From Hofstenia miamia (taxonomy: Eukaryota; Xenacoelomorpha; Acoela; Hofsteniidae), in the NCBI GenBank assembly GCA_900660155.1, contig CABFPE010000022.1, forward strand, positions 647,322-673,711: a stretch of DNA of 26,390 bases, given 5' to 3'. Below are positions 17,139 through 26,390 of the stretch, piece after piece (position 1 is the stretch's first letter; every line of letters starts with the position of its first letter). The notes under the pieces were generated by a model, which ran no database searches, was not told where the DNA came from, and saw nothing but the letters and a program-made list of their open reading frames with translations. The translations under genes were made by a program, and so were the position numbers.

Positions 17139-17354
17139 CACTAGAAAGACCATTGCTCCTTGTGATTCTTTTTCATGCAGCATTTCAAAACAGAACATTA
17201 TGTAAAAAATGAAAAAAAAATTATAAATGCAAATCCAAATGGATTATCAGTTTATTTGGTGGTGCATATACCTGCTGTTGTTTTTAATGAATGCATACAC
17301 AAGTAAACAAAATTCTAATTGGTGTCAATTTTGACACACTTAGTCTTTCTAGTG
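17139..17354. mobile_element. piggyBac-type MITE, 216 bp
   Basis: The ends are CACTAGAAAGACCATTGC and, inverted from the right, CACTAGAAAGACTAAGTG, giving 12 perfect terminal bases. Both sides are flanked by TTAA (17135-17138 and 17355-17358), the piggyBac target. The ends resemble the CCCTAGAAAGATA terminus of the original insect piggyBac. Near the right end is a palindrome GTGTCAATTTTGACAC (17319-17334). It has no coding capacity. Its ends differ from those of the autonomous-type element at 7812-10192, so that transposase is probably not its source. Confidence 0.85.
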
Positions 17355-17358
17355 TTAA

Positions 17359-17888
17359 CAAAGCCCCTTGACCCGACCCGACCCAACCCACTTCTACATG
17401 TGATGCTGCTATCATTCAACTGTTAAATTTCCATCGAAATAACGAGAAATTTGTTAAATTTGTAGAAAAGCGATTATTGGAAAAGCGCGTGTACCTTTCT
17501 GTATAATATTAATTATTTGAATAGTTTGACCTATCCGACAAATGTGTATTGTGTCATGCGTAATATAATCCGTTGTGTCTTATATATGAGAATAGATTCG
17601 TCTACAGACACAGCCACTTATATTCTGATGTGTTTAAAACAGTAAATTTACTCCTAAAACGTTACTAAATCTTTGCAGAATTGGTAATGGCTTTTGTAAA
17701 AACTAATTTGTTCAAATATAGAACAAAACAAGAATAGTTGAAATCCAATCCTTTATATAAAGTTGAATATATTTTTATAAAATGAATCAAAGTAGATAAG
17801 AAAATAATAAGGACTTTGAAACAATTCAGACGAGAAGACAGTGAGTAATACTAGACAGACATTGCGACAATCCTACATTCATGTGTGG
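17359..17888. other. Gene-free AT-rich stretch with GACCC repeats
   Basis: At about 17371-17390 there are three to four GACCC units in tandem. This resembles the CCCGA-rich parts of the 246-bp repeats downstream and may mark an old element end. I see nothing else in this stretch. Confidence 0.4.
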
Positions 17889-17896
17889 ACTGAAGT

Positions 17897-18104
17897 CAGT
17901 GGCGTACCCAGGGGGGGACATGGTGGAATGCCCCCCGTCAGATTTCCAAATTTAATTTTCACTGGATGAATCAAAAAATTTTTCGTAAAAAATTGAAAAA
18001 TTTAAAATCTAGGATCGTGAAATGCATTTTTTAGGGTCTATTTTCTCAATATCTTCAAAAACAATGATGTCCCTCTCCGTCAGAAAATCCTGGGTACGCC
18101 CCTG
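17897..18104. mobile_element. hAT-type MITE, 208 bp, with perfect 8-bp target duplication
   Basis: The left end CAGTGGCGTACCCAGG and the inverted right end CAGGGGCGTACCCAGG differ at one of 16 positions. Perfect 8-bp duplications ACTGAAGT lie at 17889-17896 and 18105-18112. Both features are diagnostic of hAT transposition. There is no ORF. Confidence 0.9.
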
Positions 18105-18261
18105 ACTGAAGTCAGACATATATGTGAATCAACATTCTGTCTAAACTATTAACCCGTCTGTTCCTCCTGGAAGCAAAACAGATTCTTAGAATAAAAGAAT
18201 AAGAATTTTTACCAACTTGGTATAAATACAAAAAACCACATTTGTGTAAAAGGATATTAAA

Positions 18262-18577
18262 CAGGCCCGTAGCCAGCATAATCACTTAAAGGGGGATCGA
18301 TGCGCATTTAGGAGGGGTTGATGGGAATTTCGACTTTTTTATAATATAAACTAAAATTTGTGAGTACATCATTTTATTTTAGTTGCATCCATGTGCGTAC
18401 GCGGATTTTCTGACTTGTGATGTATAGTGTAGTGATCAAGTAAATGACCAAAGGCGTTGTGAATTAACAAATTTTAATTTTACATGCTGATTTTGCTTTT
18501 AGCTTTGTTGTCTAGGAGGGGTTGCCTAACCTTGTGGGGGGTTCGACCCCTCCTAGCCCCCTGTGGCTACGGGTCTG
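18262..18577. mobile_element. hAT-like MITE, 316 bp
   Basis: The left end CAGGCCCGTAGCCAGCA and the inverted right end CAGACCCGTAGCCACAG match at about 14 of 17 positions and begin with CAG like other hAT ends. G-rich and C-rich blocks (GGAGGGGTTG near 18311 and 18514) lie near both ends. An 8-bp target duplication is not evident (ATATTAAA against ATTTCCAG), so classification rests on the termini. Confidence 0.65.
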
Positions 18578-18652
18578 ATTTCCAGACCGATTCCAAATTG
18601 AAAGAAACTTTGATATATTTAAAGTAGAGAGCGACAATACCATGTAAACATG

Positions 18653-21124
18653 TACCCGAATCCGACCTGAAATCATAATACCCAAACCCGACCTGACGCT
18701 AACCTTCGAATTTGATGTGAGGTTATGGATCTCTGTCCAATCAAATGATCAATAACATTGATCATTTTCTGATAGGGAAACAGGTATTCATTGGTATTAC
18801 TTAATGTCTTGGATCTTTTTCAAATCAAGCGGTGACCTAGATCAGTATGTGTTTAATAATAAATCTATTTTTGTACCCGGGCAGACCCAAATATTTGATA
18901 CCCGAACCCGACCTGAAATTATAATACCCAAACCCGACCTGACGCTAACCTTCGAATTTGATGTGAGGTTAGGGATCTCTGTCCAATCAAATGATCAATA
19001 ACATTGATCATTTTCTGATAGGGAAACAGGTATTCATTGATATTACTTAATGTTTTGGATCTTTTTCAAATCAAGCGGTGACCTAGATCAGTATGTGTTT
19101 AATAATAAATCAAGAACTGAGCCCGACCAGACCCAAATATTTGATACCCGAACCCGACCTGAAATTATAATACCCAAACCCGACCTGACGCTAACCTTCG
19201 AATTTGATGTGAGGTTAGGGATCTCTGTCCAATCAAATGATCAATAACATTGATCATTTTCTGATAGGGAAACAGGTATTCATTGATATTACTTAATGTT
19301 TTGGATCTTTTTCAAATCAAGCGGTGACCTAGATCAGTATGTGTTTAATAATAAATCAAGAACTGAGCCCGACCAGACCCAAATATTTGATACCCGAACC
19401 CGACCTGAAATTATAATACCCAAACCCGACCTGACGCTAACCTTCGAATTTGATGTGAGGTTAGGGATCTCTGTCCAATCAAATGATCAATAACATTGAT
19501 CATTTTCTGATAGGGAAACAGGTATTCATTGATATTACTTAATGTTTTGGATCTTTTTCAAATCAAGCGGTGACCTAGATCAGTATGTGTTTAATAATAA
19601 ATCAAGAACTGAGCCCGACCAGACCCAAATATTTGATACCCGAACCCGACCTGAAATTATAATACCCAAACCCGACCTGACGCTAACCTTCGAATTTGAT
19701 GTGAGGTTAGGGATCTCTGTCCAATCAAATGATCAATAACATTGATCATTTTCTGATAGGGAAACAGGTATTCATTGATATTACTTAATGTTTTGGATCT
19801 TTTTCAAATCAAGCGGTGACCTAGATCAGTATGTGTTTAATAATAAATCAAGAACTGAGCCCGACCAGACCCAAATATTTGATACCCGAACCCGACCTGA
19901 AATTATAATACCCAAACCCGACCTGACGCTAACCTTCGAATTTGATGTGAGGTTAGGGATCTCTGTCCAATCAAATGATCAATAACATTGATCATTTTCT
20001 GATAGGGAAACAGGTATTCATTGATATTACTTAATGTTTTGGATCTTTTTCAAATCAAGCGGTGACCTAGATCAGTATGTGTTTAATAATAAATCAAGAA
20101 CTGAGCCCGACCAGACCCAAATATTTGATACCCGAACCCGACCTGAAATTATAATACCCAAACCCGACCTGACGCTAACCTTCGAATTTGATGTGAGGTT
20201 AGGGATCTCTGTCCAATCAAATGATCAATAACATTGATCATTTTCTGATAGGGAAACAGGTATTCATTGATATTACTTAATGTTTTGGATCTTTTTCAAA
20301 TCAAGCGGTGACCTAGATCAGTATGTGTTTAATAATAAATCAAGAACTGAGCCCGACCAGACCCAAATATTTGATACCCGAACCCGACCTGAAATTATAA
20401 TACCCAAACCCGACCTGACGCTAACCTTCGAATTTGATGTGAGGTTAGGGATCTCTGTCCAATCAAATGATCAATAACATTGATCATTTTCTGATAGGGA
20501 AACAGGTATTCATTGATATTACTTAATGTTTTGGATCTTTTTCAAATCAAGCGGTGACCTAGATCAGTATGTGTTTAATAATAAATCAAGAACTGAGCCC
20601 GACCAGACCCAAATATTTGATACCCGAACCCGACCTGAAATTATAATACCCAAACCCGACCTGACGCTAACCTTCGAATTTGATGTGAGGTTAGGGATCT
20701 CTGTCCAATCAAATGATCAATAACATTGATCATTTTCTGATAGGGAAACAGGTATTCATTGATATTACTTAATGTTTTGGATCTTTTTCAAATCAAGCGG
20801 TGACCTAGATCAGTATGTGTTTAATAATAAATCAAGAACTGAGCCCGACCAGACCCAAATATTTGATACCCGAACCCGACCTGAAATTATAATACCCAAA
20901 CCCGACCTGACGCTAACCTTCGAATTTGATGTGAGGTTAGGGATCTCTGTCCAATCAAATGATCAATAACATTGATCATTTTCTGATAGGGAAACAGGTA
21001 TTCATTGATATTACTTAATGTTTTGGATCTTTTTCAAATCAAGCGGTGACCTAGATCAGTATGTGTTTAATAATAAATCAAGAACTGAGCCCGACCAGAC
21101 CCAAATATTTGATACCCGAACCCG
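18653..21124. repeat. Tandem array of ten 246-bp units
   Basis: The period is exactly 246 bases and the array holds about ten units (starts at 18653 + 246n). Units from the third onward look identical. The first and second carry differences, such as CTATTTTTGTACCCGGG near 18866 in place of the AAGAACTGAGCCC version. Each unit has CCCGAACCCGACCTGA and CCCAAACCCGACCTGACG blocks and a near-perfect hairpin AAATGATCAAT-AAC-ATTGATCATTT (first at 18743-18767). At the right edge the last unit diverges after CCCGAACCCGG at 21124. A 65-codon frame recurs in each unit but is closed by a stop every time and shows no protein features. Confidence 0.95.
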
Positions 21125-21245
21125 GCCCGAAACTCGAAATCGTGTCGGGTTTACCGGGTACCCGATGTCACTCTTTAGTTTAAAGACTCTAACACATGCT
21201 TTCAAAGCTTCTTCAGTGTGTTGGGATGCGTACGGCTCCATACAC

Positions 21246-21585
21246 CAGACTTGTCAACGAGACGAGCTTCAAACGAGCCGATCCGAGCCGAGCTTGAGTC
21301 CAGTATTTCATATACAACGAGCCCAAAATAAACCTATTTTAAGCAAAGCAAGTTGTGCTTGTTAGTTTGATTATAGAGATTTTTCTTATTTTTTTCAGTC
21401 AGTATGCCTTTCCAATAATCTTATTTAAGAAATATTTATTAAATAATAGGAAGAGCTATGTAAGAAATTCTTTGAGTACAATATTTTTAAAAAAATACCG
21501 AGCTTAAACGAGCCTCATTCAAAGATTTTATGTGGCGAGCCTAGCTGAACTTACAAAAAATTTAAACGAGCCGAACACCTTATAG
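21246..21585. mobile_element. GAGCC-rich hAT-like MITE, copy A (right end lost)
   Basis: The left end CAGACTTGTCAACGAGACG is one base different from the 19-bp terminus of the copy at 23701-24025. The interior matches the reverse complement of that copy (for example GATTTTTCTTATTTTTT near 21379 and AAATATTTATTAAATAATAGG near 21431). Homology ends after AAACGAGCCGAAC, before the right terminal repeat, so this copy is truncated. Copy B is in the opposite orientation. Confidence 0.8.
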
Positions 21586-21589
21586 CTGG

Positions 21590-22055
21590 GGTTGGTGGAG
21601 ATGAAATCTCGACTTATGCAGAGGCGTCAAACTTCGCTATTTCTTAAAACACTAAGATTTTGTATTTGATGCATTAAGCTTTTATGTATTTTTAAATTTT
21701 GGTCGTTCTTTTAATGCCATTGTAAGGCTAACTGTTACACAATTATTATTGCCGTTACTGTACGTTTAAAAAACTACTAGATTATTATGTAAGTAATTCA
21801 CCAATGAGATTTCATTGCAGTAATTTTTTGGAACTTCATATTTCAATGCTTACAATAAATAAATATGCTCAATGGTTATTCCTTTTTTGACCAAGCTAAA
21901 ATTAAGTTTTCAGATAGCTCAGCAAAATTGAAAATTTCTTCCCAAAATTTATGTATTATATACATATCTTTTGTAAAACGAATACTTTTATCAATATTCA
22001 ATTCAGTATCTTCTGAAAAAATATTTTAGCAAGAAATAATTTTTCATATTTTTTA
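21590..22055. other. Gene-free AT-rich stretch
   Basis: No coding motif, terminal repeat or tandem structure is recognisable between the truncated MITE and the Tc1/mariner relic. Confidence 0.5.
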
Positions 22056-22059
22056 CATG

Positions 22060-22588
22060 GATAATTTTTTACAACTGTTGCAAAATTTTATTCCGGAGGT
22101 CAACCTGACAGCTGCAAAAGCTATGGCAATCATTGCAATAATGGGGGATAAGAAATTCTACGTTGAGACAACTGCAAGAAATGAAATAGTAGATAGCGAT
22201 CGCTACATTAAATTTGTCGGAAAACTGTCTTAAGTTCAGTAAGGAAAGATCTGAGGTCAATCTTCGTTAATTTGGCAACAATGCTCGACCTCATTCGGCT
22301 ATCCAAACACAAAAGAAGCTTTTCGAGTCAAAAGGTATACGCCTTCATAAACAGTCTCCGTGTTTTCCAGACCTCAACTAACTTGGCCTCTGGGTAAAAA
22401 AATCAATCCAAAGATGGAAGGAAAGGCGTTGTATTCACTGATCATGCTGATGAGTACATCCGACGACATTTAAAATCGATTCTTTCGAATTAATCAAACG
22501 TAAATGTCGTTGTGAGCAAGTTATTAAATATGGAGATTATACTCTGACTTAATGCTTTGATTTACTGTTATATTCAATAAAAACCATG
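22060..22588 (+). pseudogene. Tc1/mariner-type transposase relic, C-terminal half
   Basis: Plus-strand pieces in different frames follow the order of a Tc1-like DDE transposase. VETTARNEIVDSDRYIKFVGKL (about 22165-22230; split here at natural word breaks) matches the 'vnserYi.fl..l' block. FGNNARPHSA (about 22271-22300) matches 'QDNARPHSA', with the catalytic Asp replaced by Asn. KLFESKGIRLHKQSPCFPDLN (about 22316-22378) matches the block ending in 'YSPDLNPIE', with the last part lost. KCRCEQVIKYGDYT (about 22503-22545) matches the C-terminal end. Stops and frameshifts abound. It is inactive, and directly precedes the TA target of the next element. Confidence 0.6.
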
Positions 22589-22700
22589 TACAGGGTGATT
22601 GAAAAGTAACTCCCTATTTTAAAAAACTATAATTTATTATTAAAATATAATTTCTACAATTAACGAATATGAGAAGGAAGTATAATGCATGGGCTTTTAC

Positions 22701-22870
22701 TTAAAATTCGATATGGGCGCCTTTATTTGCCACCAGCTTCTCAAGTCGACCAGGAATCGCATCAACTGATTTCGCAAGAAACTCTTGAGGGATGGAAATC
22801 ATAACTTCTCATATTCGCCCAGAGAAAAAAGTCGCAGGGTGTTAAGTCAGGACTTCTGGCCCATCCATCT
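22701..22870 (-). pseudogene. Mariner-like transposase C-terminal fragment
   Basis: Minus-strand reading RSPDLTPCDFFLWANM is the 'SPDLTPCDFFLWG' block carrying the last catalytic Asp (D of CDFF). After a frame shift, IPQEFLAKSVDAIPGRLEKL leads to VANKGAHIEF and a stop at 22701-22703. This is the normal C-terminus of the family. Confidence 0.7.
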
Positions 22871-22896
22871 TTAAGTATCAGCCACAGATCCTGTGG

Positions 22897-23055
22897 TCAT
22901 AAGTTTTTATGACAATTCTTAGTCGTCTTCTGGTCAATTTGGGCATGTTTTCCCTTAATAGTTCTCCACCATCTTTGTACTTGAACAATGCATCCCCAAT
23001 CTTCGTAACGCGCGGCTATCTGCACACGTTCCTGTAGGGTAAGACGTCCAGCCAT
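22897..23055 (-). pseudogene. Mariner-like transposase N-terminal fragment, 52 codons
   Basis: ATG at 23055-23053 starts MAGRLTLQERVQIAARYEDW, followed by IVQVQRWWRTIKGKHAQID. This is the helix-turn-helix start (DUF4817-like) found in a group of invertebrate mariner-like transposases, where it binds the transposon ends. The frame stops at 22897-22899; a one-base shift would continue the family-like KLMTTGSV. After this the catalytic DDE domain is deleted. Confidence 0.7.
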
Positions 23056-23237
23056 TTTTGTAGGGTTTTAAAATAAAATAAATTTGAAAAGATTGAAATT
23101 GAAAAATATTTAAACAAATCTGAAAGGAAAACAAGAACATAAATTAAATTGCCATACATTAAGTAATATATACACAAAAATTGAGAAACATGATATAGCA
23201 TTTGAATAAATTGTATTTATTTTAAAATCACGCTGTA

Positions 23238-23700
23238 TATAGTTTTTCTCATTAGTTTCCGATATTGGTAATAAATGAAGTTCAGAACATTAATTATTCA
23301 AAATAAAAATTTACAAATATGTATTTTCAATTGGCCTTGTCAATACGTTAACCTACGTGCAAGTTTAAGATAAGAAAACTGATAATTTGCTAAAAGAATT
23401 CCACAAACAGAATTTGTCTTACAAACTCCCCTCTGAAAACTAGTTTTTAAAGAAATACTGTTTTGAAAAAACTTCACTTGCGTACAGATGAAAACCTTGT
23501 TTGGATTTTTAGGGCATGTTTCACACATTTTCATAGAGAATTTTAGACTTTTTCTTAGCAGCTTGAATAATATAACATATTTTCAAATACATGTTAAATA
23601 TAAAAATTGAGCTAGATTAAAAAGAAATGCTAATTAATGAAAAATGTTATGCGCAAAACCAATACTTTTTCCAAAAATTTCATTTAATGATTATCCTTAA
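23238..23700. other. Gene-free AT-rich stretch
   Basis: No coding signature or repeat structure recognised. The short open frame on the minus strand at 23340-23534 has no recognisable features. Confidence 0.5.
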
Positions 23701-24025
23701 CAGACTTGTCAACGAGCCGTAATTTTTAAGCTCGGCTCGGCTTGGCTCGTTTATATTTTGAGTAACTTCGGCTCGGCTCGCCACAAAAAATCTTTCAATT
23801 GCTCTTCCTATTATTTAATAAATATTTCTAAGATACGATTAGAAGAAGGAATATTGAATGAAAAATAAGAAAAATCTGCATAATCTAATTAACAAGCAGC
23901 ACTATAAATTTGGTATGCTTAAAAAGGGCTCGTTTTGGGCTCGTTGTAGATCCAATACTCTGCTAAAGCTCGGCTCGGCTCGGCTCGGCTTGGCTCGTTA
24001 GAAGCTCGGCTCGTTGACAAGTCTG
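23701..24025. mobile_element. GAGCC-rich hAT MITE, copy B, complete (325 bp)
   Basis: A perfect 19-bp terminal inverted repeat, CAGACTTGTCAACGAGCCG, lies at 23701-23719 and 24007-24025. Flanks ATCCTTAA (23693-23700) and ATACTTAA (24026-24033) form an 8-bp target duplication with one mismatch, which points to hAT. Inside both ends are runs of GCTCG/CGGCT units (for example 23731-23750 and 23968-24000). No ORF. The interior matches copy A at 21246-21585 in inverse orientation. Confidence 0.9.
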
Positions 24026-24033
24026 ATACTTAA

Positions 24034-24775
24034 GCAGCTTGTTGTTTTTCCAAAGCGTTTCGCATATTTTCGTACACTTATCTCCTAGCCTATTAGAAAA
24101 TTTTGAATGTACACCAATAAATGGCGAACATGTGTACCAAATTGCATTGCAATACCTGATGTACTTGAAAACGTAACTATTTTTTGATGAAAATTCCGAT
24201 TTCGTGAAATTCATTCAAATTATTATAACTATGACTCTATAATCCTGATTTCTAAGTCCCATAGGGTTAACTGCTAACCCAAGCACCACTAAAAGGCGCC
24301 CAGCGCTTGCAAGGCTCCCAACAGCTCAGAATTATAAACCGTAAATGAACGTTGAAATATTTCTCTGTTGCGTTGTTTTTTCAAAGATATGTGCGCCTGG
24401 AGTAGTTTTTGAGAAATCATCGTAGATTAAGAAAATTGCTGCGCAATTGAAGTTGTCTTTTTTGAAAAAAACAATTTTTTACATAAAAATTTCAGGGAAT
24501 TTCTTGAAAACTTCTTAAGAAATTTGGAAATAGTAAGCCATGAACGCATTTATCGATGAAAGTGCAAGAATGTACTTAAGCGAATTGCTTTGGCAGAAGT
24601 ATTTGAAATTTACGTTTTTTGAAAACAATTTAAATACTCTTCATGCAATTCTAAGCCTTATGCCACACAAAAAAAAACCTAATTTTAAGTACACCTCCTA
24701 AACACATTGAAGTGTGGGATGCACAAAGTGAAGTCACCTAAATTACGCAAATATATTACTTACTGACATAAAAGA
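24034..24775. other. Gene-free stretch, nothing recognised
   Basis: There is a small inverted repeat GGGTTA-ACTGC-TAACCC at about 24266-24282 and a slightly GC-richer patch at 24285-24325. Neither suggests a known element or gene. Confidence 0.5.
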
Positions 24776-24779
24776 TTGT

Positions 24780-25394
24780 TTTTTTAAGAAACTTGATATC
24801 CAATTAAGATGGGCACTAAATGCTTCAAAGAAAAAATCTTCTAGAACTAAGGACTACATTTCAAAATCTATCCTTTTCCCAAGACAGCTTGTCATTTTAA
24901 ATACTATGCTGACCTTTTTTAAACTCATAAAGAACTTACCACCTTTTAATATGATTTCTATGCCTGGTTTTATTCATAAGCAGAACTCCAGATCAAAACA
25001 TTTTACATGTATTAGATATAGAAAAATAATTATGAAAGAATCATTCATTAATACTGCTATCCAAACTTGGAATTCATTGCCTAAAGAAATAAAAAACATT
25101 GAAAAATAAGTGTTTTTAAAAAAGGCAAATTAAAATTTAGCTTAAACAACAGTATATCTCAGGTAAATCATGGCTAGGGTATAAATTTTACAATTATGAT
25201 TACTCAACAACCTGTACTTGAAATCTCTCATTAGTAATTTTTCCCTAGCCTGGTAGATTTATTGTATAGTTATTTGTTGTTTTGTATGTATTACGTATGA
25301 TTGTTTATTTTTCGACGCTATTCAGATAAATTACCAGTTATTAATTGTCAATATTTTTTTCTGAATAAAGAATATCTTATCTTATCTTATCTTA
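24780..25394 (+). mobile_element. 5'-truncated LINE 3' end with (TATCT)n tail
   Basis: Plus-strand blocks LDIQLRWALNASKKKSS (about 24797-24845) and SILFPRQLVILNTMLTFFKL (about 24868-24925) come from the C-terminal region of a LINE ORF2. An open frame (24906-25109) ends with NTAIQTWNSLPKEIKNIEK, the classic 'WNSLP.EI' ending. The 3' untranslated part carries GAATAAAG (about 25363), followed by four TATCT units (25373-25392). Tail and sequence differ from the other LINEs in the window, so this is a further family. Confidence 0.75.
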
Positions 25395-25499
25395 AAACAC
25401 GTTTTTGTCAATTACAAATGTAACTGCTAGAACTTAATTTTTCGTACTTAGAGAACAGCTGATTATTTAATATGGTTATTTTACAATTATGATATTTAT

Positions 25500-25612
25500 A
25501 GGTCTATGTGCGTAGAGAAAACTCGAGATTTGAAATCCGACTCGACTCGAATATTAAGAGACTGACTCGACTCGACTCGAAGCAAAAATATCCCGACTCG
25601 CAGGACCCTAAT
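25500..25612. repeat. ACTCG-rich segment, possible element end
   Basis: Short CG-containing units (GACTCGACTCGA) recur at about 25540-25552 and 25564-25580, with CCCGACTCGCAGG near 25594. Such runs resemble the CG-rich subterminal repeats of the GAGCC MITE but with a different unit. I cannot find a partner end. Confidence 0.4.
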
Positions 25613-26350
25613 TACAATGATCACAACAAATTTCAATATTATATCTTACTAAGTCTACGAAATTTTTTTCCACCCAAATTCAACCCATTTTGCTTTCAAA
25701 AACTCTCTTCACTGGCCAGTTACATAATTTTGTACCAATAAATATTTGCAATTTAAATCAATTACTAGGATCGAGTCCGGTTTCAAGACGTAAATGAAAA
25801 GCTCTTTATTCGGTTGGATCTTCAAAATTTACATATTCTTATTTGTTTGTGAGATATGAACGTTTGAATTTTTTTATAAAAAAAGTAAGAAATAACAAAA
25901 CTGTATAAGGTCAATTGTATGTAATATTTTCGAACCTCTAACCTCTGATTTTTAAAGGATTTGATGCCATTGGTGCTATGGGTTACATGGAGAATTGTGT
26001 GATTACTTCTGTTACTCTAAACTTCATTATTAAGATGTTTTCATACTTTCCAAAAACAAAGTTGAAGACTACGTATCAATTCTATATTAGTAGCCATAGC
26101 TATAATGACAGTCACTTCAGCTGTTAGAATGTACTTGCTATTGTTGCAGCTCCATAAACTATGAACTTCGTTCTCTGCTTCAAAAAAACGTTAGTGAAAG
26201 ATAAACAAATTATCAAAAATCGTTTTTTTTGAAACTCTGATTTCCTAAATACACAATCAAATTGGTTCTTCCACCAAATATAAAGCAAAATGTTTAAAAC
26301 TGTTATCACATCCACAATTTGTTAGATTTCTGATAATCTATTTAATTGAA
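25613..26350. other. Gene-free AT-rich stretch
   Basis: No gene, terminal repeat or motif recognised. The minus-strand open frame at 26124-26315 looks like chance. Confidence 0.5.
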
Positions 26351-26359
26351 ACTAGAATA

Positions 26360-26390
26360 TATCTATATATATATATATATATATATATAT
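26360..26390. repeat. (AT)n microsatellite at the window end
   Basis: An uninterrupted AT run from about 26365 to the last base, with a slightly degenerate start. Confidence 0.95.

Larger units (their letters stand above)
22591..23235 (-). mobile_element. Internally deleted mariner-like element (645 bp)
   Basis: The ends CAGGGTGATTGAAAAGTAA and, inverted from the right, CAGCGTGATTTTAAAATAA are similar and both sides carry TA (22589-22590 and 23236-23237), the Tc1/mariner target. The minus strand encodes the beginning (22897-23055) and end (about 22701-22870) of a transposase, with the catalytic middle missing. It is a deletion derivative that only a transposase supplied from elsewhere could move. 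Confidence 0.8.

Noticed and set aside
17371..17396. Telomere-like repeat
   Set aside because: The units are GACCC, not TTAGGG or TTAGG, and number only three or four.
18653..21124. CRISPR-like array
   Set aside because: There are no short repeats separated by unique spacers. The whole 246-bp unit is repeated, and the sequence is eukaryotic.
18804..21365. Ten recurring 65-codon open frames in the tandem array
   Set aside because: They arise because the 246-bp period is divisible by three and one frame lacks stops for 65 codons. Composition shows no protein family, start context or signal features.
24266..24325. Possible tRNA or SINE promoter in the GC-richer patch
   Set aside because: No A-box/B-box pair or cloverleaf could be formed by eye.
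26124..26315. Minus-strand 63-codon open frame
   Set aside because: No motif, no conserved neighbour and composition of chance ORFs in AT-rich DNA.

Overview
This is an AT-rich stretch of animal nuclear DNA made almost entirely of transposable elements in various states of decay. I found no host gene, tRNA, rRNA, CRISPR array or operon-like arrangement. The mixture (several endonuclease-type LINEs, a restriction-like-endonuclease LINE, piggyBac, hAT, Tc1/mariner and a possible Helitron) points to an invertebrate. A Hydra-like cnidarian is one guess, but the sequence does not decide it. Both window ends lie in (AT)n runs, so this may be a contig broken at low-complexity sequence.

Layout. Bases 593-2870 hold two head-to-tail, 5'-truncated LINE copies that share a 3' end signature. 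Bases 2904-3562 (minus) hold the 3' coding end of a restriction-like-endonuclease LINE. Bases 3750-4590 hold a LINE ORF1 with a possible small Helitron inserted in it. Bases 4600-12450 hold one LINE (called LINE-A here) that is broken by three things: a 1,731-bp exact duplication around a single N, a 2.38-kb piggyBac element at 7812-10192, and a 936-bp hAT-like element at 10868-11803. A second false-looking duplication of 100 bp flanks nine Ns near its 3' end. LINE-C (about 12540-15520) is nearly complete but riddled with stops. Bases 15540-17100 (minus) are the 5' part of another restriction-like-endonuclease LINE, itself interrupted by a truncated LINE with a (TCAA)n tail.

The second half holds small non-autonomous elements: a piggyBac-type MITE (17139-17354), two hAT-type MITEs (17897-18104, 18262-18577), a homogeneous array of ten 246-bp repeats (18653-21124), two oppositely oriented copies of a GAGCC-rich hAT MITE (21246-21585, 23701-24025), a Tc1/mariner relic (about 22060-22585), an internally deleted mariner-like element (22591-23235), and another LINE 3' end (24780-25394).

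The most functional-looking item is the piggyBac element. It has matching ends, TTAA target duplications and a transposase with all catalytic aspartates, broken only by one in-frame TAG before its cysteine-rich tail. Its coding region is visibly more GC-rich than its surroundings and it sits inside the older LINE-A, so it is a late arrival. The nested insertions allow a relative chronology. I did not find a convincing new biological system. The most useful results are the dated nest of elements, two probable assembly artefacts and the satellite array.
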